Assembly (NCBI RefSeq): GCF_001975985.1
Contig: NZ_MTQF01000003.1
Span: 673,425-737,424, forward strand
Length of the DNA stretch: 64,000 nucleotides
Source of the DNA: [Flexibacter] sp. ATCC 35103
Lineage (GTDB): Bacteria > Bacteroidota > Bacteroidia > Flavobacteriales > Flavobacteriaceae
Direction of reading: 5' to 3'
The position numbers and the translations under genes are program-made. The stretch's first letter is position 1, and every line of letters starts with the position of its first letter. Of this stretch, positions 54,501-62,239 are shown piece after piece. The notes below the pieces were generated by a model, which was not told the origin of the DNA, did no database searches, and saw nothing but the letters and a program-made list of their open reading frames with translations.

Positions 54501-54745
54501 TTCTCCGGAACATTTAGTTTGAATTTTCCGGTTTCATCAGTTATGGTCGCTATTTTAGTATTGCCTTTTGCATAAATAGTTGCGCCGGCAATTGGCATTC
54601 CGTCGTCCTGACCAATTACTTGGCCTGAAATTTCAATCTGACTGCTTTTTTGTTCAAAAAGGTGCTTTTTTATTGCAGCCTCTTTTGCATTTGCTGAGAA
54701 GATCATCCCCCCAATAAATACTAATGAAATTAGCTTTGTTTTCAT
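51590..54745 (-). CDS. SusC/RagA-family TonB-dependent outer-membrane transporter
   Basis: The open frame extends to 54892, but ATG at 54745 (MKTKLISLVFIGGMIFSANA) starts a signal peptide and is chosen; 1051 residues. A carboxypeptidase-regulatory-like domain (ISGQVIGQDDGMPIAGATIY) lies at about 38-120. The plug has TNIANALVGKIAGVNV, VVIRGNGSLNG and ALYGANAANGVILIQTKRG. The C-terminal barrel ends FGLSLNVKF. With SusD it forms the glycan uptake complex driven by TonB. Two TGCA motifs precede its promoter. Confidence 0.95.
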   Translation of the reverse strand: MKTKLISLVFIGGMIFSANAKEAAIKKHLFEQKSSQIEISGQVIGQDDGMPIAGATIYAKGNTKIATITDETGKFKLNVPENETQIIITYMGYGTLEFKLDKTQDLTISLKPAENVLDQVLVTALGVKKSSKSVAYAVTELKGTEFTKAKETNIANALVGKIAGVNVSSTATGPNGSSRVVIRGNGSLNGNNQPMYVVNDLPIDNTQLNLPGIGNGPGSTRINVDRGDGTSVINADDIKTITVLKGGTAAALYGANAANGVILIQTKRGAAQKGIGVDYNTSFTFETPSIIPDWQYEYGSGANGKKPTTQAEAIADGRWSWGAKIDGTDVVQFDGVSRPYVAQKNNIKNFYNTGTTFINSLALSGGTEKATGRLSFSNMENKGVVPNSDFNRKSINIASNVNLTNWLKFDVVAQYNLEKSNNRVTVSDAEANPNWGTYMIANTVDIRNLAPGYDANGVEEAWNPVAVATNPYFVVNKIKNNDTKNRFIGMLNVKLNFTPELFLQGRIGQDFTDYEFFGYIPKTTLNNPVGYAQGSRMKISNLNSEAILNYTKKNIYDNFSLNALIGVNSRTNLRDETRVEGSNFVLDDFYALSNLSTLTYSYPYGKTKTNSVYGAADFDYKNIVFLNITGRQDWFSTLSKENNTVFYPSIGTSIILSDIITMPDWVSFTKIRSSWAQVGGATPDPYALNQSYSMIQGGHNGQQLQGPTSTRVSNPTLSPLTSTTFEIGTDLGFFRNRLNLDFAYYNRATTNDIVETTISNASGSSSALLNLGKMRNKGVEVLLSGKIINSENFSWDASFNGSYNENTVEALTDQLNSITMATSVNGYVTITSDVGRPYSIIKGYKPRVDANGNTVYNVSGGSATIAQGPLQELGQGVHPWAAGISNEFKYKSVSFSFLIDGKFGGSLYSGTDLYGTRMGLTKLTLEGRENGLPIKGVDTNGNPVDMVIAPENLRTYYDGLRNISSTFVYDASFIKLRQVILGYDLPIQSIKGLSKLQGASISFVARNLFILYKKTPNVDPESVFSAGNAQGVEQFGVPKTRSFGLSLNVKF

Positions 54746-54786
54746 AATTGTGTGGTTTTCATGTTTTTTTGGTTTTTGTTGGCGAT

Positions 54787-54794
54787 CAAATATA
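54787..54794 (-). promoter_or_regulatory. -7 box of the susC promoter
   Basis: TATATTTG on the minus strand is an exact TAnnTTTG match, 42 bases before the ATG. No TTG lies at the usual distance; the -33 region is taken by the TGCA motif, so the promoter may need an activator or be repressor controlled. Confidence 0.45.
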
Positions 54795-54813
54795 TATAAA
54801 TATTTTTCACGTT

Positions 54814-54848
54814 TGCATATTTTTTGCACAAAATGCATATTTTTTGCA
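54814..54848. promoter_or_regulatory. Two TGCA-type operators upstream of susC
   Basis: TGCATATTTTTTGCA occurs at 54814-54828 and 54834-54848, exactly 20 bases apart (two helical turns). On the minus strand each reads TGCAAAAAATATGCA, differing by one base from the motif at 42964-42978. The first copy is 19 bases from the -7 box, as at the GH20 promoter. Half-sites appear near 54915 and at 54936-54948. Confidence 0.55.
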
Positions 54849-54965
54849 ATATTTTTTATTGAAGTATTTTTAATATCCAAAAGATCTCCCACTTTAAGAG
54901 ATGTTTTGAGAAATTTTTGCAGATAACGTTTTTAATGCAAAAAATAATTTTAATCTTAAAATTCG

Positions 54966-54973
54966 TATTTTTG
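54966..54973 (+). promoter_or_regulatory. -7 box very close to the nitrilase-family start
   Basis: TATTTTTG matches the -7 consensus and ends only four bases before the ATG at 54978, so the transcript would begin at or next to the start codon. No TTG is properly placed upstream. Confidence 0.35.
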
Positions 54974-54977
54974 AACT

Positions 54978-55745
54978 ATGAAAATTGCACTTATACAATC
55001 AGATCTTTACTGGGAAGACGCTTCTAAAAACAGAAAAACCTTTGAATCGAAAATAAATCAGATCGATTCAGAAGCTGATTTAGTGGTACTTCCGGAAATG
55101 TTTTCAACAGGATTTACCATGAATGCTGAGCAGGTTGCTGAAAGTATGCAGGGTGAAACGGTGTTATGGTTACAAGCTTTGGCAAAACAAAAAAACTTCG
55201 CCATTACGGGAAGTTTGGTTATTGTTGAAAATGGAAAATATTATAACAGAATGGTATTCGTTTTTCCGTCAGGAGAAATTCAGTATTATAACAAGCGTCA
55301 CTTATTTACGCTTGCCGGAGAAGATAAATTCTATGCAAACGGAAATGAAAAAGTAATCGTAGAATATCTCGACTGGAAGATTTGTTTACAGGTTTGCTAC
55401 GACTTAAGGTTTCCGGTTTTTGCCAGAAATGTCGAGAACTATGACTTGCTGTTATACGTTGCAAATTGGCCAAAAGTACGAACCAATGCCTGGGATACTC
55501 TGCTAAAAGCAAGAGCAATCGAGAATTTAAGTTATGTAATTGGTGTAAACAGAGTAGGATTAGATGCTAATAATTACGAACATATTGGACATTCGCAAGT
55601 AATTGATTTTTTAGGCAATTTTATTCTGGAACCTCAGGAAACCGAAGCTGTTTTTGTAGTTGATCTGGACAAAAAAGCAATGTTGGAAACACGTGAAAAA
55701 CTAGATTTCCTGAGTGATAAGGATGTTTTCGAAATTAAAATCTAA
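54978..55745 (+). CDS. Nitrilase-superfamily amidohydrolase (omega-amidase-like)
   Basis: A 255-residue cytoplasmic carbon-nitrogen hydrolase. The Glu-Lys-Cys triad is visible: Glu in LVVLPEMFSTGF, Lys in YNKRHLFTLAGE and Cys in ICLQVCYDLRFPVF. The layout resembles YafV/Nit2-like omega-amidases, which hydrolyse 2-oxoglutaramate or 2-oxosuccinamate, products of glutamine and asparagine transamination. It is divergent from susC but its function does not obviously belong to that locus. The end overlaps the convergent lipoprotein gene by four bases. Confidence 0.88.
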   Translation: MKIALIQSDLYWEDASKNRKTFESKINQIDSEADLVVLPEMFSTGFTMNAEQVAESMQGETVLWLQALAKQKNFAITGSLVIVENGKYYNRMVFVFPSGEIQYYNKRHLFTLAGEDKFYANGNEKVIVEYLDWKICLQVCYDLRFPVFARNVENYDLLLYVANWPKVRTNAWDTLLKARAIENLSYVIGVNRVGLDANNYEHIGHSQVIDFLGNFILEPQETEAVFVVDLDKKAMLETREKLDFLSDKDVFEIKI

Positions 55746-57430
55746 AACGCTTTTCGTTTCTTTGCATCTTCTTTTTTCTTTTTATCCAGTAGTTTTTTCT
55801 CAACCTCAGGATTAAAAGGAACACTTAAGTCAATTGACTGATCTACATCCCAATTTGTTCTTACGTCAACATCACCCTGATAATAGAAGACTTCTTCAGC
55901 ATATGTTTTGTTTAAGAAACTTCCGGTATCATACATCTTGTTTTTATTATCATCATAGATAATTCGAACTGCGAAAATTTCTGGTACAAGTAAATTGAAT
56001 TCAAGTTTGGTTTTGCCTTCAGAATAATCAGTGGCATATACCACATCTCCCTTTTTATTGGTGATTTCAACGATTATAGGAAATCGTTTTACGTTTTGTA
56101 AATTCAACACCAGATTACCATAATCAGAGTATTCTTTTGTCGTTAATTTATAATGTAGTGTGTCATTTGTCTTTTCATAAAAATCAGTCAAAGCACCCGG
56201 AAAAAAGGTGAAGTTATATTTTTGTACCGGTTCTTTCTTGAAATCGAAATATAATTTTTGATCATATTCATCATATTCCGTAGTAAAATCTACAGCAACA
56301 GAATCTTTATTTACGAGCCTAATTTTTGACTTATCAAATTTAACAAGCGGAGTTGCGGATTCCAGTGTAAAACGTTCCCTGAAATTTAGGGTTCCGCTTT
56401 GTACTGCAGTTATATTTAAGGTGTCTTTTTTCTGGTCTTTAACTTTAAAAGTAAACTTTTTATCATACTTATCTCTGCTGATTTCCATAGATAATGAATC
56501 TGCTTTTATTGGTTTGTACCAAACTTGCAGGGAATCTTTTTTAGGAAAAGCAGTTACAATTGTTTCCACAACTTCATTATTGTGTTTCAGGACAATTTTA
56601 GGTTTCGAATTTTTAAAGTTTTGTTTTCCTTCGTAAGGCAAAAATACTCGGTTTCCGGATGCCTGAATAGGTTTGAAAACTTTTAGAGGAAGCGTTTCCT
56701 TAAATAATTCCAATTCAAATACCGTGTCATTTGGTACTGTGATATAATGTTTAAGGAATCCAATTTTATCATCTTTTGGATTGTATCTGTTATTGCTTCC
56801 TTTGTCTTTCAGGGCAACGAGTAAATATTTTCCGGCTTTTAGATTTTCTAATTTAAAAGTTCTCAAACTGTCCAGTGTATTTGTGATATATCTTGGACTT
56901 TGTTTGTAGATTACAGAATCCTTAAAAGTATCGTTTACTTCATAAAGCATTACAGATACAAAATTGTCCACATTTTTTTCATAAGCGTCCCTAATTTGTC
57001 CGCTAATAGATAACGAATCGATATAAGATCCAGTAGAAAAAATATACTTAAATTGATTGATCGCATTTCCTTCGTTATTATCTGCGATACTTTGACCAAA
57101 GTTGAAACTGTAAGTAGTATTAGGCTGTAAAGTATCTTTTATTTTTATGGTAATAACCTTGCTTGCATTTGTAGGCAAGATCAATGGTTCATGTTTCATT
57201 GGAGGTGAAATAATAAGCTGCTTGTTTAGGTTTTTAAGCTTAACATATTCATCAAATCCTAAAATGATTTCATCTCCTTCAAAATTAGTACTGAAGTTTT
57301 TAGGTGAACTGTATCTTAAAACCGGGGCAAGAGTATCTTTTAATCCGCCGGTAATACTGCCTCGTTTGGCGCAGCTGAACATTAAAAATACCAGTAAAAA
57401 GGAAATATATCTGAAGTTGTTTTTCAACAT
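55742..57430 (-). CDS. Lipoprotein with N-terminal bacterial Ig-like (Big_5-type) domain
   Basis: A 562-residue lipoprotein. The lipobox LMFSCAKRG puts the acylated Cys at residue 20. The mature protein starts with an Ig-like domain (LAPVLRYSSPKNFSTNFEG, IILGFDEYVKLKNL, ITIKIKDTLQPNTTYSFNFG). The remainder is beta-rich, with a long middle part and a basic C-terminus (KKKEDAKKRKAF). Such proteins are common in Bacteroidota, and their function is not known to me. Confidence 0.82.
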   Translation of the reverse strand: MLKNNFRYISFLLVFLMFSCAKRGSITGGLKDTLAPVLRYSSPKNFSTNFEGDEIILGFDEYVKLKNLNKQLIISPPMKHEPLILPTNASKVITIKIKDTLQPNTTYSFNFGQSIADNNEGNAINQFKYIFSTGSYIDSLSISGQIRDAYEKNVDNFVSVMLYEVNDTFKDSVIYKQSPRYITNTLDSLRTFKLENLKAGKYLLVALKDKGSNNRYNPKDDKIGFLKHYITVPNDTVFELELFKETLPLKVFKPIQASGNRVFLPYEGKQNFKNSKPKIVLKHNNEVVETIVTAFPKKDSLQVWYKPIKADSLSMEISRDKYDKKFTFKVKDQKKDTLNITAVQSGTLNFRERFTLESATPLVKFDKSKIRLVNKDSVAVDFTTEYDEYDQKLYFDFKKEPVQKYNFTFFPGALTDFYEKTNDTLHYKLTTKEYSDYGNLVLNLQNVKRFPIIVEITNKKGDVVYATDYSEGKTKLEFNLLVPEIFAVRIIYDDNKNKMYDTGSFLNKTYAEEVFYYQGDVDVRTNWDVDQSIDLSVPFNPEVEKKLLDKKKKEDAKKRKAF

Positions 57431-57602
57431 AACAATTTTAAATTTGATTGCACAAAATAACGATTATATTTGCTTTAATTGAAATTTTTTATCCATTTAT
57501 TAGGATTTAAGGCTTTTGTTTCCTTGCTATTTTTTTTGAATTTGAAATCATCGGCAGGATATAATTTCTTACTTTTGATTTTAAATATAATTTCCCCCCG
57601 TT

Positions 57603-58607
57603 TTGATAAAAAGATTTTACGTTGGTTTGCTGGTTTTTTTACTGATTTCTTGTGGTAAAAATGAAAAGCCAATTGTAGCTTTTTATTACTGGAAAACCAT
57701 CTTTAAATTATCTGAAACTGAGAAAGAAGTATTGCAGGATAATGAAGTAAGTAAACTTTATATTCGGTATTTTGATATTGGTTTGCATCCACAAACAAAA
57801 GATCCAATTCCTGTAAGTCCTGTTCGTTTTCTGGAAAGCACTGATAAATTTGATATTGTTCCGGTAGTTTTTATTCAAAACAAAGTCATGTTGCAATCTC
57901 ATCCTGATATTGACGATTTAGCTCAGAAAACAATTCATTTAATTGAAGAAATTAATACTAAGAACAAAATTGTTTGTCAGGAAATTCAAATCGATTGCGA
58001 CTGGACCTTGAAAAGTAAAGACAATTATCTTAAATTTATAGAACGGTTTAAAAAGCTGTCACATAAAAAGCTTTCGGCTACAATTCGATTGCATCAGGTT
58101 AAATATTTCAGGAAAACAAAAATTCCAAATGTCGATTCAGGCGTTCTCATGTATTATAATATAGGTACAATTGCACCAGATTCCCTGAATTCTATTTACA
58201 GCAAAAAAATTGCCCAAAGATATCTTCAAAGTTTAAAGAAATATCCTTTGCATCTTGATTTTGCTTTGCCAATATATTCCTGGGCAGTTCATATCAGGAA
58301 TCAAAAAGTGATTGGTTTACGCTCAAAACTAAATAGTAGTGAGTTGAGTAAAGATGCTAATTTTGAGAAAATGGGTACCATATATTTTAAGGTAAAACAA
58401 TCTAACTATAAAAACGGAGTTTTTTATGAGAAGAACGATCTGTTGAAAACAGAGTCAATTTCATCAGAAGACCTAAAAGAAATGGCCCATGATTTAGACG
58501 ATAATTTAGCTCAGGCCCCAAAAGAAATTATATTTTACGATTTAGACGAATTCAATATTAAAAACCATGAAAAGAATATTTTTAAACAAGTTATTTCTTG
58601 TTTCTAG
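57603..58607 (+). CDS. Lipoprotein of unknown function (TTG start)
   Basis: A 334-residue frame whose only sensible start is TTG at 57603, directly before a lipoprotein signal peptide (KRFYVGLLVFLLISCGKNEK, lipobox with Cys). A TACTTTTG at 57570-57577 may be the -7 box. The middle part has an alternating strand-helix pattern with EIQIDCDWTLKSKDNYLKFI and LSATIRLHQVKYF, and LDFALPIYSWAVH, suggesting a TIM-barrel fold similar to glycoside-hydrolase-like or DUF3142-type proteins. Not certain. The 3' end overlaps the next gene by 41 bases in another frame, indicating coupled translation. Confidence 0.7.
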   Translation: MIKRFYVGLLVFLLISCGKNEKPIVAFYYWKTIFKLSETEKEVLQDNEVSKLYIRYFDIGLHPQTKDPIPVSPVRFLESTDKFDIVPVVFIQNKVMLQSHPDIDDLAQKTIHLIEEINTKNKIVCQEIQIDCDWTLKSKDNYLKFIERFKKLSHKKLSATIRLHQVKYFRKTKIPNVDSGVLMYYNIGTIAPDSLNSIYSKKIAQRYLQSLKKYPLHLDFALPIYSWAVHIRNQKVIGLRSKLNSSELSKDANFEKMGTIYFKVKQSNYKNGVFYEKNDLLKTESISSEDLKEMAHDLDDNLAQAPKEIIFYDLDEFNIKNHEKNIFKQVISCF

Positions 58608-60939
58608 TGCTGCTTTACTTTCTGTTTACGGAATAATTTATGCTTGCGGAGGAGGTGATGACTGGGACTTTTTTGGGTATAATTCTAATTTTACGCCAGA
58701 AACATTTACAGATAAGTCATATTCGCCACTTTTTTTATCCGGTTCTATTTTCTACGGAATTGGTTTTGATACCCAACATAATTCCAGATTTAATGAAGAT
58801 ATAAAATCAGACTGGGAAAATTATTTAAAAGGGAAAGTAGATACGGCAACCGTAAATTATTTTTTAATTGGTGATGAAACCCCAATGTATTCTTCTGAGA
58901 AAAAAACAGCTCAGAACAAAACCGATATTACGCAGCTTCATGTTTTTTTTAAAAATAAAAAAGAAAATCAAACTTCGTTAAAATGGGGTAAAAAGATTAA
59001 TCTCAAAGATGCTAAAGTAAAAAGCTTTATTGAGTTTTTATATTTGGCACAAAAAATAGAAACTGTATCTATTAATACGGATTATTGGAGTTATGATCCT
59101 GTTGTGGCTAAAACTTTTGATGATTTGAAAATGATTCAGTCCATCGAAAATGTTTACAACACAACTTCAGATTCATTCCTGAAAAACAGATATTGGTTTC
59201 TTACTGCAAAAGCGTATTTCTATAGCAGTAATAAGAAAAAAACAATTGAATTTTTTAATAAAACAGAAGCTTCTGTAGCTAAAAACACATTATATTACCG
59301 TGCACTTTCTTATGTGGCGGGAATCAACTATCAACAAAAAAAATATGCTGCATCTAATTATCTTTATGCACAAGTATTTGATAAATGTCCTGAACTCAGG
59401 ATTGTAACGGCGTATAGTTTTCATCCTCAAAATGATGCCGATTGGAATAAGTCTTTGGCAATGGCCAAAAACAATAAAGAAAAAGCAGCTCTTTGGGCAG
59501 TTCATGGGTATTATAAAGACGAAACTCAGGCAATAGGAAAAATTTATGAATTAGATCCTAAAAGTGAACACCTGAACTATTTACTGACCAGATTGGTGAA
59601 TAACCAGGAGCAGAGTTTGAACAATTCGTTTGAGGCAAGAACAAACCCTGATGATTATAGTTCGCCTGCGGTTAAACAATCAGTTGCTGAAAACAGAGAA
59701 GCAAATAAAGTCAAGATCAATACTAAAGCATTTGATTTAGTGGCTAAAATTGCTGCTGCCGGAAATACAGAGAAACCTTATTTATGGGATATTTCATTAG
59801 GATATTTGCAAACTCTAAAAGGAGATTATGCCGCCGCAGATACCAATTTGAATAAAGCAGAGAAAACAATGCCTAAAACGGAATTAGCAAATTATCAGTT
59901 GAGGTTGTTGCGCTTTGTAAATAATATGAGTAAAATAGATAAGCTTACGGATAAAAACGAAAAAACAATCCTGGCAGACTTGAATTGGCTATATCAGGAA
60001 CTTCCTAAAACATATAAAGGCGACGAATTTCGTTATCAAAATGCAGCACAGTGGAGCAAGAATTATTTAGCTGCTTTATACAGAGCGAAATCAAATCCTG
60101 TAATGGTAGAATTGTTTGGCGGGGATTCTCATTCTAATTCCTATTATTGGGGCGGAGGAAATGCTTTTTATGATAACGAAAAGAATTTGTTAGACATGAA
60201 ATCATTTTTGGTTAAGCCAAATAAAACGGAGATCGAAAAAATTGGCGCCGGAATTTATAATTTAAAATTAAAAGATATTAATAGTTTTCAGGCGGTTCAG
60301 GCAACTTTTAAAAATAAGATACCGGAAGCAATTGCTTTTATTCAGCAAACAGATTCAGTTCAATATTACACTTTTCTGGGCAATCCGTTTAACGGGAATA
60401 TAAAAGATTGCCATGATTGTGATCACGAGGCATATCAAAAAAAGAAATACACGCAGATTGATTTCTTAAATACGATAAAATCAATGCAGGATAAACTGGC
60501 GCAGAAAGAAGATGTTTATACGAATAGTTTGTTGTTGGGAAATGCATTTTATAATATCACCCATTTTGGTAACGGAAGGACTTTTTATGAAGTTAGTATC
60601 GTAGGTTATGGTTCAAGTCCATATTCGTTCAGAGATTCGATGAAAAAAATGATTACCAATTGTGATGTTCCCAAAATGTATTATCAAAAAGCACTTGATG
60701 CAGCAACAACAAAAGAGCAAAAAGCAAAATGTATTTATATGTTAGCAAAATGCGAGCGTAACGAATATTATAATAATAAGTATAATAGTGTGAAGAATTG
60801 GTGGGATGCAAATGATGATAAAATTAATTTTATTGCCTGGAATAGTTTTAAAACTTTAAAAAAGGACTATTCAGATACTAAATACTATCAGGATGTTATT
60901 GCAGAATGTGGATATTTTAATACTTATATTAATCAATAA
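58567..60939 (+). CDS. Large exported protein of unknown function with TPR-like repeats
   Basis: A 790-residue protein. The N-terminus (MKRIFLNKLFLVSSAALLSV, then IIYACGGGDDWDFF) has a hydrophobic segment and a Cys in YACGGG that may be a lipobox. From about residue 190 the sequence is helical with repeats such as LKNRYWFLTAKAYFYS, YYRALSYVAGINYQQKKYAA and DISLGYLQTLKGDYAAADTN, resembling tetratricopeptide repeats. No catalytic motif is seen. It starts inside the last 41 bases of the preceding gene and probably works with it at the outer membrane. Confidence 0.72.
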   Translation: MKRIFLNKLFLVSSAALLSVYGIIYACGGGDDWDFFGYNSNFTPETFTDKSYSPLFLSGSIFYGIGFDTQHNSRFNEDIKSDWENYLKGKVDTATVNYFLIGDETPMYSSEKKTAQNKTDITQLHVFFKNKKENQTSLKWGKKINLKDAKVKSFIEFLYLAQKIETVSINTDYWSYDPVVAKTFDDLKMIQSIENVYNTTSDSFLKNRYWFLTAKAYFYSSNKKKTIEFFNKTEASVAKNTLYYRALSYVAGINYQQKKYAASNYLYAQVFDKCPELRIVTAYSFHPQNDADWNKSLAMAKNNKEKAALWAVHGYYKDETQAIGKIYELDPKSEHLNYLLTRLVNNQEQSLNNSFEARTNPDDYSSPAVKQSVAENREANKVKINTKAFDLVAKIAAAGNTEKPYLWDISLGYLQTLKGDYAAADTNLNKAEKTMPKTELANYQLRLLRFVNNMSKIDKLTDKNEKTILADLNWLYQELPKTYKGDEFRYQNAAQWSKNYLAALYRAKSNPVMVELFGGDSHSNSYYWGGGNAFYDNEKNLLDMKSFLVKPNKTEIEKIGAGIYNLKLKDINSFQAVQATFKNKIPEAIAFIQQTDSVQYYTFLGNPFNGNIKDCHDCDHEAYQKKKYTQIDFLNTIKSMQDKLAQKEDVYTNSLLLGNAFYNITHFGNGRTFYEVSIVGYGSSPYSFRDSMKKMITNCDVPKMYYQKALDAATTKEQKAKCIYMLAKCERNEYYNNKYNSVKNWWDANDDKINFIAWNSFKTLKKDYSDTKYYQDVIAECGYFNTYINQ

Positions 60940-60955
60940 ACGATAATTGAATGTT

Positions 60956-61360
60956 ATGGTAAATAAAATAGAACATATAGGGATCGCGGTTAAAAATATG
61001 GATGATGCAAATGTATTGTTCGAAAAATTATTAGGAGTTTCGTGCTATAAAATGGAATCTGTAGAAAGCGAAGGAGTGCTGACTTCTTTTTTTAAGACAG
61101 GAGTAAATAAAATTGAACTTTTGACGGCAACGAATCCGGAAAGTCCAATTGCAAAGTTTTTAGAAAAAAAAGGAGAAGGGATTCATCATATCGCTTTTGA
61201 TGTGGAAGATATTCATGCCGAAATTGCCCGACTTAAAAATGAAGGTTTCGTGTTGATAAATGAAGTTCCAAAGAAGGGTGCCGATAATAAATTGGTGGTT
61301 TTTTTGCATCCAAAAAACACAAATGGCGTTTTAGTCGAGCTTTGCCAGGAAATTAGATAA
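60956..61360 (+). CDS. mce: Methylmalonyl-CoA epimerase
   Basis: The ATG at 60956 (MVNKIEHIGIAVKNM) is preferred over the upstream TTG, giving 134 residues. It is a glyoxalase-fold (VOC) enzyme that interconverts the (R) and (S) forms of methylmalonyl-CoA, needed in propionyl-CoA or succinyl-CoA conversion. Metal ligands are His in EHIGIAV, His in GIHHIAFDVED and Glu in NGVLVELCQ; the general base Glu in KIELLTATNPES is present. Methylmalonyl-CoA mutase is not in the window. Confidence 0.92.
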   Translation: MVNKIEHIGIAVKNMDDANVLFEKLLGVSCYKMESVESEGVLTSFFKTGVNKIELLTATNPESPIAKFLEKKGEGIHHIAFDVEDIHAEIARLKNEGFVLINEVPKKGADNKLVVFLHPKNTNGVLVELCQEIR

Positions 61361-61463
61361 AAAAAAGTGTTTAGACTATTTGAAATAAGGTGTTGAAAAT
61401 CAATTGTGTTTTAAAAAGACTTACAATTATTTGAAATTAAATAGAAATCATATCCCAAAATAT

Positions 61464-61494
61464 TTGGAGTGAATTAAAAATAGTAGTAATATTG
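61464..61494 (+). promoter_or_regulatory. Promoter of the tRNA gene
   Basis: TTG (61464-61466), a 20-base spacer and TAATATTG (61487-61494), one mismatch from TAnnTTTG, end 12 bases before the tRNA. Confidence 0.5.
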
Positions 61495-61506
61495 CATCCT
61501 CAAACC

Positions 61507-61580
61507 GGTCCTATAGCTCAGCTGGTTAGAGCACCTGACTCATAATCAGGTGGTCCCTGGTTCGAGCCCAGGTGGGACCA
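61507..61580 (+). tRNA. tRNA with CAT anticodon (Ile2-type or elongator Met)
   Basis: 74 bases that fold as a cloverleaf: acceptor GGTCCTA pairs with TGGGACC, D-arm AGCTCAGCTGGTTAGAGC, anticodon arm CCTGACTCATAATCAGG with CAT, T-arm CCTGGTTCGAGCCCAGG, discriminator A. CCA is not encoded. The CAT anticodon is shared by elongator Met and lysidine-modified Ile2. The ACTCATAATC loop surroundings and GGTCCCTGG variable region are closer to Ile2 in my judgement, but I cannot settle it. Confidence 0.93.
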
Positions 61581-61591
61581 CAGTTTCAATC

Positions 61592-61623
61592 AAGCCTTTA
61601 CAGCAGTGTAAAGGCTTTTTTAT
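61592..61623 (+). terminator. Terminator after the tRNA
   Basis: AAGCCTTTACA pairs with TGTAAAGGCTT around GCAG and is followed by T. Confidence 0.85.
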
Positions 61624-61894
61624 TAATTCTATTTTTAAGTTTTATTGAATCGAATTAAAGAGGTTTAATTAAGGTTTTTTGTGTCCTTGCGTTATGAAAA
61701 TGTAAAATTAACAATCCATTATATTTTGATAAGGAAGTAATAATTTTTTTTGAGTAAATTCGTTTGTTGTAAATCCAAATTTTGAGTTTTTACGTAAATG
61801 AATTTAAATGATTTTAAAATAAATTATTTTTTTGGGTTTATTTCTTACGTCAAAAAAGAAAAGGAAGTTTTATTAAGTTTTTTTGATTTAAATC

Positions 61895-61924
61895 TTGTGT
61901 TTTTGCAAAAAACTTATACATTTG
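61895..61924 (+). promoter_or_regulatory. Promoter of the 72-residue membrane protein gene
   Basis: TTG (61895-61897), a 19-base spacer and TACATTTG (61917-61924) match the consensus exactly. It implies a 5' leader of about 90 bases that can form a hairpin (GCAACCTACCTTGC). The stretch 61624-61894 before it shows nothing else I can identify. Confidence 0.65.
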
Positions 61925-62020
61925 TCGAATAATTAAGTGTAAGCCCCTGTTTTTGTGCGAATTATATTAAATTAAATAAATTTAGCAACCTACCTTGCTG
62001 TATAGCAGCATGTTAAAATT

Positions 62021-62239
62021 ATGAAGATAAAGACTATTTTTTTTGCGTTGTTTTTCACTTTGATTAATCTTACGGTTTTTGCTGCTGAACCACCTGTTCC
62101 AATGCAACCTATGGGTGTTCCTGTCAATCCTCCAACTAGTGATATAAATCAAGATATACTATTATTATTAGTGGCTGCCTTATTTTTAGGGTTTTACACG
62201 GTATATAATCATAATTTAAAAAGAAAAGCTTCAATGTAA
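62021..62239 (+). CDS. Small two-segment membrane protein
   Basis: A 72-residue protein with an N-terminal signal peptide (IFFALFFTLINLTVFAAE), a Pro-rich middle (PPVPMQPMGVPVNPPTS) and a C-terminal membrane segment (ILLLLVAALFLGFYTVY) followed by HNLKRKASM. This pattern (signal, Pro-rich spacer, C-terminal anchor) recurs in Flavobacteriaceae and somewhat resembles sortase-like sorting tails, with no specific motif. A strong promoter and its own terminator support a real gene. The terminator hairpin starts inside its last codons. Confidence 0.75.
   Translation: MKIKTIFFALFFTLINLTVFAAEPPVPMQPMGVPVNPPTSDINQDILLLLVAALFLGFYTVYNHNLKRKASM

Noticed and set aside
54746..54892. Longer N-terminus of SusC
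   Set aside because: It would place 49 non-signal residues before a clear signal peptide and run through the promoter and operators.
61507..61580. Calling the CAT tRNA initiator Met
   Set aside because: The acceptor begins with a paired G-C instead of the initiator mismatch, and the anticodon stem lacks the three G-C pairs of initiator tRNA.
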